A DNA stretch of 16,311 bases from the NCBI GenBank assembly GCA_003990745.1, contig RBNI01003251.1:1-16311 (forward strand), read 5' to 3'. The position numbers and the translations under genes are program-made. Positions 1 to 9,631 of the stretch are shown here, in pieces; positions within the stretch are counted from its first letter, which is position 1; the number at the start of each line of letters is the position of its first letter. The notes under the pieces were generated by a model. That model was not told the DNA's origin, did not search any database, and saw nothing but the letters and a program-made list of their open reading frames with translations. This DNA is from Jimgerdemannia flammicorona. Its lineage: Eukaryota; Mucoromycota; Endogonomycetes; Endogonales; Endogonaceae.

Positions 1-968
1 CCCCAAAAAAAAAAAACACGTCCCTGTCGCACATAGAATTATGTTTTCCATATATTATTTCGCCAACCTTGCTCGCTCAGCCAGTGTGCTTACACTTCTA
101 ACTGACCTTGCGCGTCCCAAAATCTTCGAGTCTGAGAACAAAGGAGTCGACTTCAATGCTACCGAGACAAACCATTGACAAAACTGTCTCCCACAGCCTA
201 AAACTTTATGACAGAGAGAGTGTGCCATTAAAATAGTTCCTGTGATCGTGTTCTGGGAGACTAATAATAATGGCAGCAAACACCAGAGCTAGCGGCATTT
301 AAGGATCCGCACAATATTATTACTCTCGCTTCAAATCTCGTTCAAATTCCATTTTAATTCGCAGCTTCAAATGTTCATTTTCTGCATAATTGTACCTGTT
401 GATACGGCGAACAACTTTACTTTTCTTTGAGAAAAATGGCATGATAAAAACAGTATACTCTAGTTCCCCCGATCGTAGCCATCATACTCATAATACCAAA
501 TTCTGAACGTTCTCTCCCAATTCAACAACCAGGTTTTCAAAACCACAAAAGGGAGCCCGTGTTTCCGAGATTGCATGTTCAAGTACCGGGAATTAGTTCA
601 TTCGTTTTGACCATGCGTCAATGGCAAGAGCATAAAACGAAACCTCCTACGATTCGTTTTGAGATATAAAATTGGGCAACGCTTGCCATCAAAGGAAAAC
701 CGGATTTTATATGTAGCTATATATAAACCCTGATGACGAGCGGTTATTGGAAGAGCCACCACACGCGGAGATGTGGCACAGGTGCATGGATGTGCTTCAC
801 GCTTAATACTAGGTCTCAGGTCGCAGAAAAGAGATGTACCTACATTCCAAAAGGGGCCCGCGACTCCGTAAATCACGTATGTCAAGGCTAATCCTTCAAG
901 TATGATGTGCATTGAATGCATGCGCATTCATCCTTTTCGTCAAACTGACAACCAGGGGCTTCTGTACC
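1..968. other. Upstream non-coding stretch, no supported gene
   Basis: Mixed-composition DNA with normal CpG content. It opens with C4 followed by a 12-nt A run (5-16), which may be a contig or assembly edge. Minus-strand open frames at 55-279 and 598-927 have no recognisable motif, no matching intron signals and biased composition, so I do not call genes. A good TATA-like string, TATATATAAA, lies at 718-727 with an inverted CCAAT (ATTGG) about 20 bp after it. It is some 380 bp from the next start codon, so it is either unrelated or marks a long 5' leader. Confidence 0.5.
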
Positions 969-1103
969 CCAATAACTGGGGGGAGTATATGAACCCTCAC
1001 AACTTCGCAACATTTTCAATCTTGTTTTTGCCATAGCCAACAAAAACGTACCCGAAAAACCCCCTACCATCTCAAATCAAAATAGCCGATCTCAAGCAGA
1101 GAA
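969..1103 (+). promoter_or_regulatory. Putative core promoter and 5' leader of the NmrA-like gene
   Basis: CCAAT at 969-973 and a weak TATAT at 986-990 lie about 115-135 bp before the ATG at 1104. The start context has G at -3 and G at +4, acceptable for a fungal start. The leader from about 1020 on is A/C-rich, common in fungal 5' UTRs. No transcription start can be fixed from sequence. Confidence 0.35.
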
Positions 1104-2723
1104 ATGGAGTCAATCACTAACATCGCTGCCCACGGCATGAAGTGCGCTCTGACCATCACTAGTGGTGACACATATTTCGGCCATTGCATCGCTACCTATC
1201 TGCTCAAGGTGTCCGAGAGCGACGGCCGCGACCGACACGGAAATTGCTGCATCCGCGTTCTTTGCAGAGACATGAAGAACTGTCAGGATCTAAAGTATCT
1301 GGGGGCTGAGGTTATCGTGAGTATTTTTATTTTCGTTCACCTCAGCAAACTTGCGTATAAACTCGTCGGTTCAATTCTGAGTCGAGTTTTGTATTGCTTA
1401 GGAAACCGACGACGAGGACTACAAGTCCCTTTGCCACGCCTTTCGTCACTGCGAGTATGCCATCGTTGTTCCAGAGATGACTGACAACCAAATCCGTAAC
1501 GGTCAAAGGGTCATCGAGGCCATTGAGCACGAGAAAGTCCGGCATGTACTCATGATGTCAACGTATGTATTGGAAGTTTAAATATGATTTTGTGTTGTGG
1601 GCTTCGCTAAACGTCTTTCGCGTAATTGCTACAGAATTGGCGCCGAGGTTGAGGATATGCAACTCAGATATCTTCAAGAGTCCAGGAAGCTCGAAAGGCA
1701 CCTTGAAAATAGTTTTATCAGTGGGGCGTGGTGCATTTTTAGGTACAGTTCATTTTATCGAAAAAAGGAATGGTTACTTGTGGATGACACTAACCAAGTT
1801 CCAATTGTGAACAATTCAGGTGCGACTTTTTACAACAATCCTTCTTCCTCCGGACGCCTATGACCGAGAGCATCGAATGTCTTAAACTGAACACCGGCCG
1901 CGATGGCCTCTTTGCGCCCGTCAATCTCAACGACATCTGTCGCGCTATCTACGTCTTGATATACGACGGCAAACACGCCCAGAACTCTACGCCGAGCACC
2001 GCGACCATGGACGATCAATCCAGCACTGTCAAAGACCCAGATCAAGGCTTCCGTTGGTCTCCGCTCGACCCCCGCCACAACAAGCGCATCTACCATCTTA
2101 CTGGCCCCAACGCTGTCGATGGTGGATACATTGCCCACATAATAGGAGGCACGATGGGCCAACCTGAGTTCAAATTTGAGCCTGTATCAAGGTCAGAGAT
2201 GAAGAAAGAGCTTGAACGATTCCGTGGGGGTGACGACAGTCACAAAGACGGCTCAGTACAGGATAGTGTCGGTGAAGGTGATGCTGATCAAGAGCGCATA
2301 GACATAAAGGTTGATGGTTGTGGTGACGGTGAAAGTGATTACGACTATGCGAAGCCCCACCGTAAGTTCCGTTACCATGATCCACTCAGTAGTTATCTGA
2401 CTGACACCAAAATCGGGATGCTGCTGGATTTTTTCGACTACGTCAAACAGGGTAGGGCAAGCGTTCCCTCAGGTAAGCCGGTTTCACGTCTCGTTGTGTC
2501 ATATTCCGACGCTCAGAACAGTCAAATGTTGACTGATCTTCCTTGCTCGGTATGTACAGACGACCTCTTTTTCCTCATCGGCGAAGCACCCGAATCCCTT
2601 GAAGATTTTATCAGAAGACACTGCGAAGATATAACGGACAATGAATCCCTCGATGATTTTATTCACATGCACAGTAATGAGGCTGAAAACGGCGATGACG
2701 AGCTCGGTCACGAAGACGAATAA
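1104..2723 (+). CDS. NmrA-like NAD(P)-binding Rossmann protein, 5 exons
   Basis: Proposed exons: 1104-1316, 1402-1562, 1635-1742, 1820-2472 and 2560-2723, giving 432 aa. All junctions keep frame and use GT..AG: donors GTGAGT, GTATGT, GTACAG and GTAAGC; lengths 85, 72, 77 and 87 nt; CTAAC branch in intron 3. The N-terminus carries the dinucleotide loop TSGDTYFG (residues 19-26), a variant of GxxGxxG, then RVLCRD (51-56) closing strand 2, and IVVPEM (92-97). RCDFLQQSFF (161-170) and FAPVNLNDICRA (192-203) are typical NmrA-family core segments, and YHLTGP (252-257) follows. An acidic Gly/Asp-rich insert (about 298-336) and an acidic C-terminal tail are additions to the core. The family comprises non-catalytic or weakly catalytic atypical SDRs that sense NAD(P) state and often act in nitrogen or redox regulation; the partner here is unknown. 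Met12 (ATG at 1137) is an alternative start just before the Rossmann strand. No break is seen. Confidence 0.85.
1317..1401 (+). other. Intron 1 of the NmrA-like gene (phase 0)
   Basis: GTGAGT donor, TTAG acceptor, 85 nt. Splicing joins ...GAEVI to ETDDEDY.., restoring the expected Rossmann spacing. Unspliced reading soon leaves the family. Confidence 0.85.
1563..1634 (+). other. Intron 2 of the NmrA-like gene (phase 2)
   Basis: GTATGT donor, CTAAAC branch-like site near 1607, ACAG acceptor, 72 nt. Splicing gives ..LMMSTIGAEVED.., the typical NmrA core strand. Confidence 0.85.
1743..1819 (+). other. Intron 3 of the NmrA-like gene (phase 2)
   Basis: GTACAG donor (not ideal), CACTAAC branch site near 1788-1794, TTCAG acceptor, 77 nt. 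Splicing yields WCIFRCDFLQQSFF. The unspliced frame ends at a TGA at 1861-1863. Confidence 0.8.
2473..2559 (+). other. Intron 4 of the NmrA-like gene, in-frame and stop-free
   Basis: GTAAGC donor, CTGAT branch-like site near 2532, TACAG acceptor, 87 nt (29 codons, no stop). Removal joins ..GRASVPS to DDLFFLIGEAPESLEDF, the expected C-terminal NmrA-family motif. Retention would insert 29 residues (461 aa in all). Retained-intron isoforms are possible. Confidence 0.75.
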
Positions 2724-3475
2724 GAGCATCAGGAGTGAAAATGTGGCATGACGTAGTGACCCATACTTACAAAATGAACTCAAGCTCACATTGTAAAGAT
2801 TTTCATAATAGAAAACATATTATACAAAGTACATCGAAGTGACACATAAGACGTCAAGTCCATTAATAGTTTTTGAATTCTGCTTCGGTAAATACACACC
2901 CGGAATGTCATAATGCTGAGTGGATCGAAATTGTTGGTAGAGTCGCGAAACGGTGACAACGACGTGCAGAGACCGCAGAACGACGGAATGTTGCATCATT
3001 CTGCTTTGAGGTAACCGCTTATTAATTTTGTATAAGCATGGTTACAGATACAAACTATTGTGTTATGTCCGACGCCGTCGGCGAGTACAAGTACCAGTAG
3101 GAGAGAACCACGGATGATTCGGTAGATGCTGACGCTACGAGATTCGAAGCCGCATAATATCGCGTGTCGATGACGTTGGAGTGACAAATACGCCATCGCC
3201 CTTTTCACCGTGTTCGCTTTCCTCTGTCTTGAGGTAATTAGGAATCGGCCCACTTTTTCTCTGCTCCAAGTCGTCACCAGTACCGATATAAACATACTCA
3301 CACTACACACTACTCACACTGAATACCTTACCACCGTCACCAACAGTTTGCCATTCCACCACCCGAGGCAGGATTTTTGGATCTAAGAAACGTTGAAGGT
3401 TAGTAATTTCTGTTTAACCCTAGGCTTAGAACACGCACATGTGGCAACTGTGCTACGCCCTTCACTGCTGGTGAC
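2724..3475. other. 3' flank of the NmrA-like gene and gene-free spacer
   Basis: Contains the presumed 3' UTR; A-rich, cleavage-signal-like sequence lies around 2790-2830 with no perfect AATAAA. The rest has normal CpG content. No ORF with family features was found. A minus-strand frame at 2996-3310 has no recognisable motif. Confidence 0.4.
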
Positions 3476-3515
3476 GAGCGTCCGGACAAAGATATCCTCC
3501 GCGATGTGCACATGT
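3476..3515. repeat. 40-bp direct repeat, copy 1
   Basis: Matches 3572-3611 with two differences over 40 bp, offset exactly 96 bp. On + it reads PDKDILRDVHM in frame, preceded by a CGNC pair. A GTAAGC donor-like site follows copy 1 at 3523-3528, and a TTGCAG acceptor-like site precedes copy 2. Confidence 0.8.
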
Positions 3516-3571
3516 TTATACTGTAAGCGGAGCTAGACCTAGTAAGAAAACGTTCTTGTGTCATTGCAGAA

Positions 3572-3611
3572 GAGCTTCCGGACAAAGATATCCTCCGCGA
3601 CGTGCACATGT
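3572..3611. repeat. 40-bp direct repeat, copy 2
   Basis: Second copy of the unit at 3476-3515. It again reads PDKDILRDVHM on +, followed by a stop (TGA) and then a frame with CGIC near 3658. It could be a duplicated exon of a dead or unrecognised gene, or a simple segmental duplication. Confidence 0.8.
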
Positions 3612-3674
3612 ATACACTAGCACTGTGAATGTGGGATCGACACGAGATCACACACTGCGGCATCTGCTTTGGTG

Positions 3675-3972
3675 TGCTGGTTATCGAATGGTCCGTTGAT
3701 AGCTCAGCATATCGTGTCTTTTATTATTCAATCCGCATCACACACAATCTGCAGTCACGCAATCCATGAGTGGGCTCGCCTATTTATATGTAATCTATCA
3801 TTCCAACCCAACATTCTGCATGTACTTTACACTTATACTCTGTGCTTCTGTACATTCATATGTATTTTTTATTACAAACTCAATATAATCATTATTCCAT
3901 TATCTCACACTCTATCCCATAGTCCTCTCTGCAAACTCTTGCCTTTTGTACTGATACAATTCTTTCCTTACA
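3675..3972 (+). repeat. Candidate 5' LTR of Ty3/Gypsy element 1
   Basis: Begins TGTGCTGG, ends CTTACA, about 298 bp, at the point where normal DNA gives way to the AT-rich block. It has a TATA-like stretch near 3782. Co-linear, mutated matches occur around 8495-8793: TGAGTGGGCTCGCC at 3768 versus TGAGTGGACTCACT at 8581 (mostly transitions), then ATGTAA, GTACTTT and a TCTTGYCTTTT motif in the same order and similar spacing. A TGGGCTCC string at 3991-3998 could be a primer-binding site. Exact ends and target-site duplication could not be established. Confidence 0.4.
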
Positions 3973-5790
3973 TTGAAGGGCCAATATGATTTGGGCTCCA
4001 CCATCTGTCCTTTCTGCTCTGATGTTACTTTCATAGAGTATGTACTCTGCTTTTTGCAGGATGATCCAGACCCTGTTAGTGAGAACCCTGATATTGATAT
4101 TCTTGCTGACTACCTTACTAATCTCTCTGATCATCCTGCCCCTATATTTTGCTGACCTCTATATTTATCTGCATGTGCAGCATTCAAGACTCCTGCCAGT
4201 GCTACAGTGGTCAGACCAGTAGTTTCCAGCATAATAGGTTCTGATGTTTCTATTAAAGTCAGTATTGCTTAGCTTCAAGAGTATATATCTATATAAGACT
4301 ATTAATTTTGATGAACTTTTCAGCTTCTCTACTCTTGTCCTAATACTATAACCTTAACAATACTAGCTATTACAGCTCTTGTTGCCTCTAGCTATACTGT
4401 ATTTCTCATTATAAATCAAGCTTTTATCAATCATGCTATCACCTCTCTTTCAGTAGTTATTATATCTATATCTCTATCTTAATCCCTACTAACTATCTCT
4501 ACAGTTAACCCTACTAGCATTCATAATTTTACCAGTAATCTCCAGAGTAAGTTTATCTTTATATTTTCTTCTATTATTTCTATCTATGTTATCATTTGAG
4601 ATGTCAACCTCTCTCTTAAATATATATATGTTAATTAATAACTATTAATTATAATTGTCAAAAATTTGTTCACTATTATATCACTCAGCTATTTTCTAGA
4701 GTAAAATGTAGTCTTTATCAGTAATTCTCCTGAAGCTCAATTTATTAAAATATTTAATAAGTTGAGTGTCTGGATCATTCTTTGTAATCTGCTATTACTT
4801 ATAAAGAATCCTCTCGATATTTTTATTTTTCTTATTACTATCCTCATATAATTTAACATTCTTTATAATATATACTCTGGTCTCACTAACTATACTCTAT
4901 TTTATATATATGCTACAGACTTTATCTTACTCTTAATATCATTATATTGATATATACTTCTTAATTATTATATTTCTTTTTATACAAAATGACTAGCAGA
5001 GATTGTGAATAATGATATTTCTTTGAAATTATATAGTTATTGAACCCAATGTAACTCTAATCTATTTATGATTTTTAGTTTGCATTAGCATCTATGAGTA
5101 CTGTCTTCTGTATCTTATCTATCTAAGTTCTCTTTCAAGTTTTATAATATATAATATCAGCTATGTCTCACTGATGACTCCTTTGCTCTATCTGCTAATA
5201 ATGCCTCTCATTGGTCTATATATTATATCTATAATGGTATCTTAATTGATAGCTCATTAATGAAAGAATCTGGATATAATAGAAAAGAGTATCTTTATAT
5301 ATATACTTGCTCTTGATATAGTGGTAATTATCCATAATATTGATGTCCTTACTATATCTCTAGAAACTCATTTCTGTTCATCTTATTTATATTTTCCTAA
5401 CTACTCTAAATACCTTACTATGTTATTTATTTATTACTCTTTTTAATGATACTGCTTAAGATATTTTATATTGTTTTTCTCTTTTCTCCCTCTGTCCTTT
5501 GTTCTCTCATATAAATATATGAGCTCTATTTATATCCTGATCAGTTAGTAGCTCAGATTACTATTACTGCTATTACTCAAGATACTCTTTTTAATTTTAA
5601 TATGCCTTATCAGTACTTACTATTCTATAATCATTACTCTACTCTAGATCATCTGGAAATAATTATATCTAATATCAAGCAGGAAGCAGCTGCTAGCAGA
5701 ATTTATAGCCTGTTTCTATTTTCTTTATTTAAAAACTTCTGCTCATCTTTCTTTGGTATTATTGTAAAAAAAAACTCCAGTAGTATATAG
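3973..5790 (+). pseudogene. Gag relic of Ty3/Gypsy element 1
   Basis: Frame 1 is open from 3973 apart from a TGA at 4156 and a TAG near 4270; its start is acidic (DDPDPVSENPDIDILADYL). The same frame at 5155-5214 reads a capsid-like segment, TDDSFALSANNASHW, comparable to the Gag motif in which a conserved A-x-x-W follows a leucine-rich helix. Around 5700-5765 a Cys-poor stretch may be a destroyed zinc knuckle, but the cysteines are not preserved. Between these islands stops are frequent. Gag packages the element RNA. The call rests on the motif at 5155-5214 and the pol relic downstream. Confidence 0.55.
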
Positions 5791-5821
5791 TATTACATCT
5801 ATAACTTTTCTTGGCCTTACT

Positions 5822-7960
5822 ATAGATTCTGTTAATATCAGTATTGATACTGATATTTTTTAGCTCTTTTATATTAAGTTTGACAAGACTTTAAATTTGG
5901 TCTATTACTTTGGTTAGAGCTATCTTCTATTAAAGATCAATTTTACTAATACATATTATTATATTTTATCTATCTTATAGATTGAGAGTTACTAAGCTTT
6001 AAATAGTCTAGTTAGTTCTACTTAAATTAGTTAACATTTTTTGATATATCTTTGTCACTATTTCTTTTTAACCTTTTTATGAAACTTTTTTTATAGATCA
6101 CTTACTATTATAAAATATATATACTTATTTACTATATTGATAATTTTCTACTTATCTTACTGCCATCTATAATATCTATTCTTACCAACTTATACTTACT
6201 TATTACCATCTTTCACAACCTTGATTAGTCATTTAAGAGTATAAGGTTAAAGGCCCTACTACTTTACTCAGTTTTCTGGATATTAAACTAGATTTTATAA
6301 TTATGAAAACCTGTCTACTCTTTAGTATGTAAGCTTAGTATATTACTTACTATCTTTCAATAATAGTTATTATATATACTATATATGCTCTCAACTGTAA
6401 TCTCTCATTAGTTCCTTAGTATTTATATGCAAAATTATTCTGTCTAACTACTCATTTCTTCAGTAGTTTATTGATTTTCTTTCCAGCAATATCTTATTTT
6501 ATATCTTACTGAATAAGAAGTTCTACACAGATATTTACTAGTGACTTAAGTTTCTATCTTACTGAAATAGTATCTCTATCATATATTCAGTTATATATAT
6601 AGTTTTATAAATTTGATATATATCTATAGATAGATATCAATAATAATTAAGACTTCAGTATATATATACTTTAATAGAAAATGGTTTTTTATACTTTAGT
6701 TCTCTGATATTTCCTTGTATAATATTCAGTTTAAGGAACTCTATACTATTATTGCTACTACTACTACTTGAGGTATTTAATGATATTTTTTATCATATAC
6801 TACTTTATACTAATAATTAAGTAGTTATTATTATTATTAACTTAGATATCTCATACAATTCCTTCTTACTGAAATTTCTCTTCTGGCTTTATTTTTTGAT
6901 AGTATAATATACTTTTCAACTTTATACTATATTTATCTTAATGTCTAATAATAGTATTGCTGATACTTTATTCTATACTAATATCTTTAATTTCTATTAT
7001 CTTATTCTCTATACTCAAATATATCTAATAGTGATTAGTATCATTTGTATTCTACACTTCTCTATCATTATCTTCTTTCTATAATTTGGACTGACAAAAT
7101 CAACATACTACTTATATTTTTCAAGATAATACAGCTTCCTCTAATTCTGTACTCTCTATAGTAATAATTACATCTCTAGTGGCCCTCTGCCTATATCTGA
7201 ACTAGTACTAATATAGTAGATTTATAGCTTAATATTATATTAGCTTTAACTGACTATTATCAAATATTACCTTTTAGCTATTTGGTCTCTTTATATTAAC
7301 TCAGACTTCACTAATCCATTTATTAGTCTTTACTAACTTCTATAAGTAATATATAGTATGTATAAAGTAGTAGTTGGCTATATATTTTACTTAACCTCAG
7401 CTTTCTATTATGCTCAGCATTCTTCACAATCTTATTAGTCTACTTTTATCTAATTATAATAATCTGAATCTTGTAACTGCAATATTGCTCATATATATTA
7501 AGTTTCTTTAGTTTGGCAAATTTATACCTCTCAGATGTCCTAAGATAATATGATCTTCTAATCTAATATAGCTAACTCTATTCATATTATACTCACCCTA
7601 CTAGTCTCTAAAATAGATATATTTTATCAGAGAGTATTACTATTTATCTCCAAAATAGACCCTACTATACTATATATTATATCTCTACTCTGTCTTCTCT
7701 ATATAGTATACTTAGCTCCACCTGATATCTCTTTATTCTGATATTCTATAAATTAACTATTCTCTCAGAACTATGTATCTTATTAGTTATCTTTATATAT
7801 TACTTCTATAGATTAGTCTGAACCTGTACCTTTATATTATATATAGTTTCTAGATCAATAAAATATCTGATACTACTGTGACTGATTTATCTAACTATAA
7901 GATTCAGATTTGGATTAGTGAGATAGCATAGTGTTTAAAGACTATATTTATATATCTATC
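5822..7960 (+). pseudogene. Pol relic of Ty3/Gypsy element 1 (PR-RT-RNase H-IN)
   Basis: All landmarks share one + frame (codons starting at 3n+2). Protease-like LTIDS at about 5816-5830. RT: YLLPSFTTLISHL (6197-6235, cf. Y-P-L-P..L), YYFTQF (6257-6274, motif A region, cf. YFTKLD) and YVSLVYYLLSF (6326-6358, cf. Y.EYLVMPFG). The position of the YLDD box reads FICK (6422-6433), so the catalytic aspartates are gone. RNase H: YTNN at 6806-6817 for YTDH, then SNNSIADTL (6944-6970, cf. GS.N..ADAL). Integrase: GPLPI (7181-7195), NSDFTNPFIS (7298-7327, cf. SDRGPQF.S) and LTSAFYYAQHSSQ (7391-7429, cf. LS.AYHPQTDGQ). The order RT-RH-IN defines Ty3/Gypsy. Many stops; no large indel between 5822 and 7429. 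Beyond 7430 the trace is weak and the end point is approximate. Confidence 0.8.
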
Positions 7961-8056
7961 TCTCATATTCTGCTTCTTAGAGCTTTGTTAACTTATAATA
8001 CTTATTCTACTACTTATATTACTAGTATTTAATATTATTTTCCCTTCTCTTTTATT

Positions 8057-8183
8057 ATATAACTTATGATATTAGTCTCATATAGTATATAATACTAGAC
8101 TCCACTGCTCTCATCAGTCTTACATTACTATATAGCTTGTGATACTAGTTATTAGTATCAATCATATAACTTATAATACTAGT
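8057..8183. repeat. Degenerate 19-bp repeat, four copies
   Basis: Copies at 8057-8075, 8081-8099, 8131-8149 and 8165-8183 share a pattern near TATARCTTATRATACTAGT. Spacing is irregular. They lie between the integrase relic and the LTR-like region of element 1, where a 3' untranslated region is expected. Confidence 0.55.
8140..8160. repeat. Perfect 8-bp stem, 5-nt loop hairpin
   Basis: TGATACTA - GTTAT - TAGTATCA. It overlaps the third copy of the 19-bp repeat. In such AT-rich DNA it may be chance. Confidence 0.5.
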
Positions 8184-8494
8184 TATATCTTTAATATTAT
8201 ATATAGCTTATTTTATTAAGCTACAGAAATATCTCTACTTCCTACTTTATATTCATAACCCTCTTTACTTTATTTGAATTAAGATTCACTACTCTATCAA
8301 CTATCACACTATTATATGTATACATATATATATATTATTCTATATATTACTATATATAATATTTAGACTAGTTTTTTATATTATATATTTTACTCAAATA
8401 TAGAACAATGATCATTTATTTAAAGTTCTTTAGTTTCAGAGTTATTACTTAATCAATTATTAGTTAGTAAAAAGTTATTAATATATTTTATTAT

Positions 8495-9138
8495 AATATA
8501 GTTAATATCATATAAGTGTAGTATAGTTGATATATATTATACAATTATAGCATAGATTGACATTATGGTAAAATATTAAATGAGTGGACTCACTTGAGAC
8601 TATATGTAACAATTTTACAGTTATATTTTAGTCTTAGTACTTTTTTGCATCTTTTTTCTAGTTTTTTCTTATTTTTTCTGAATATTTTACTATGTTTTAG
8701 CATCTTCTGAATATCTAGAAATCTTCTCTTAATACTAAGACATTACTAGAATATTCTTGTCTTTTCTTGGTACTAAGTATCTTATCTTAGCTAGTTATAG
8801 AAACTTTGGAACATTATAGAATTCTACTAGTCATCTTTGCTAAAAATCTATTTCTTGACTTTTCTCTTCTTTTCTAAGATCCTTTCAGATCTTTCTTTCA
8901 GATCCTGTATAAATATTCTTATTCTCTACTTGAATAAAGCTCAGAATATTTTCTCTCAGAATTCTTTTAAGAATACTTAAACTTATAAGTATCTCTTTAA
9001 GCTACTTTAGATCTACTAGAATTTCTGAAACTTAGCTACTTTCTCTTAAAGAAACTAAAACTATTATACTTAGTAGTAGTAGTATTGTTATATCTTGTCT
9101 TATTAAGAAACCTTATACAAATTCAAAAACTAGTTACA
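8495..9138 (+). repeat. LTR-like junction between two Ty3 elements
   Basis: Two overlapping readings. (a) About 8495-8793 is the 3' LTR of element 1, by co-linear matches to 3675-3972. (b) A 534-bp LTR of element 2 runs from TGTAAC (8605-8610) to its inverted partner GTTACA (9133-9138), with TATAAATA at 8908-8915 and AATAAA at 8933-8938, a layout usual for an LTR; Gag of element 2 starts about 45 bp later. The boundary between them is not resolved; the second LTR may start near 8794 instead. Confidence 0.4.
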
Positions 9139-9182
9139 ACTAGTCATATAAGCTCAAAATAAACTATAGAGAACTAGCTTAC

Positions 9183-9612
9183 CATTCAGACCCCTCTGCT
9201 ATAGAAAAAGCAGATGATGTAGAACTATAAGTCAATCTGGAGGATATGATTATCACTATAGCCCATCAAATTTTATAACTTCAAGTATAACTAGAATATT
9301 AGAAAATAAGAACTGCAGCTATATCATATTCTACTACTATACCAGTTAGCTTCAAGTCACTCAAGTCAGATATTTTTGATAGTTATCAAGAGAGACTGAC
9401 TATAGATATATGGACCTTCCAGTTAGACCAATACTTTGAACTTATAAGAATAAAAGAAGATATATAAGTTCAATTTATCACTACACTCCTCAGAAAGAAT
9501 GCAGTCATTATTATAAAAAAATAATTTAGTTCTAAGTATGTTTATCAGAGATCTATAAATTTTAGTGCATATTTACAATAGTATATCATAAACTTGAATA
9601 TATTTTACAGAC
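9183..9612 (+). pseudogene. Gag relic of a second Ty3/Gypsy-like element
   Basis: Frame 0 reads DPSAIEKADDVEL, then VNLEDMIITIAHQIL, SFKSLKSDIFDSYQERL (9348-9398), IWTFQLDQYFELIRIKED (9405-9458) and VQFITTLLRKNA. This matches the general Ty3 Gag plan: a short N-terminal helix, a K..D.FDG-like stretch, W.FQLDQYF, then TLL..NA. The downstream segment FSAYLQ at 9561-9578 resembles the later Gag helix. In-frame stops are mostly TAA/TAG, as expected from CAA/CAG/CGA changes. No zinc knuckle and no pol follow: after about 9612 the frame enters a tandem repeat and then an antisense gene relic, so the element is truncated or interrupted by an insertion. Confidence 0.65.
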
Positions 9613-9631
9613 AAGAATATATATATGGATT

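Noticed and set aside
55..279. Minus-strand open frame near the left edge
   Set aside because: No family motif, no supporting signals, short, and in a region with no other coding sign.
598..927. 109-codon minus-strand open frame
   Set aside because: Composition and lack of any recognisable domain suggest chance; it overlaps likely promoter DNA.
1597..1863. Separate small + strand gene reading through intron 3
   Set aside because: It is exon 3 plus unspliced intron 3; splicing at 1743/1820 gives a clear family match.
1830..2385. Minus-strand open frames inside the NmrA-like gene
   Set aside because: Shadows of the well-supported + strand exon 4.
2996..3310. 104-codon minus-strand open frame
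   Set aside because: No recognisable motif or intron pattern; reads as intergenic DNA.
3400..3663. 87-codon minus-strand open frame with an internal repeated peptide
   Set aside because: The peptide repeat simply reflects the 40-bp DNA duplication, and the + strand reading has better exon-like signals.
3669..4134. Small open frames on both strands at the isochore edge
   Set aside because: They fall in the candidate LTR and have low-complexity hydrophobic translations.
5602..5790. 62-codon open frame as an independent gene
   Set aside because: It lies between the Gag and protease traces of element 1 and is best read as part of that element.
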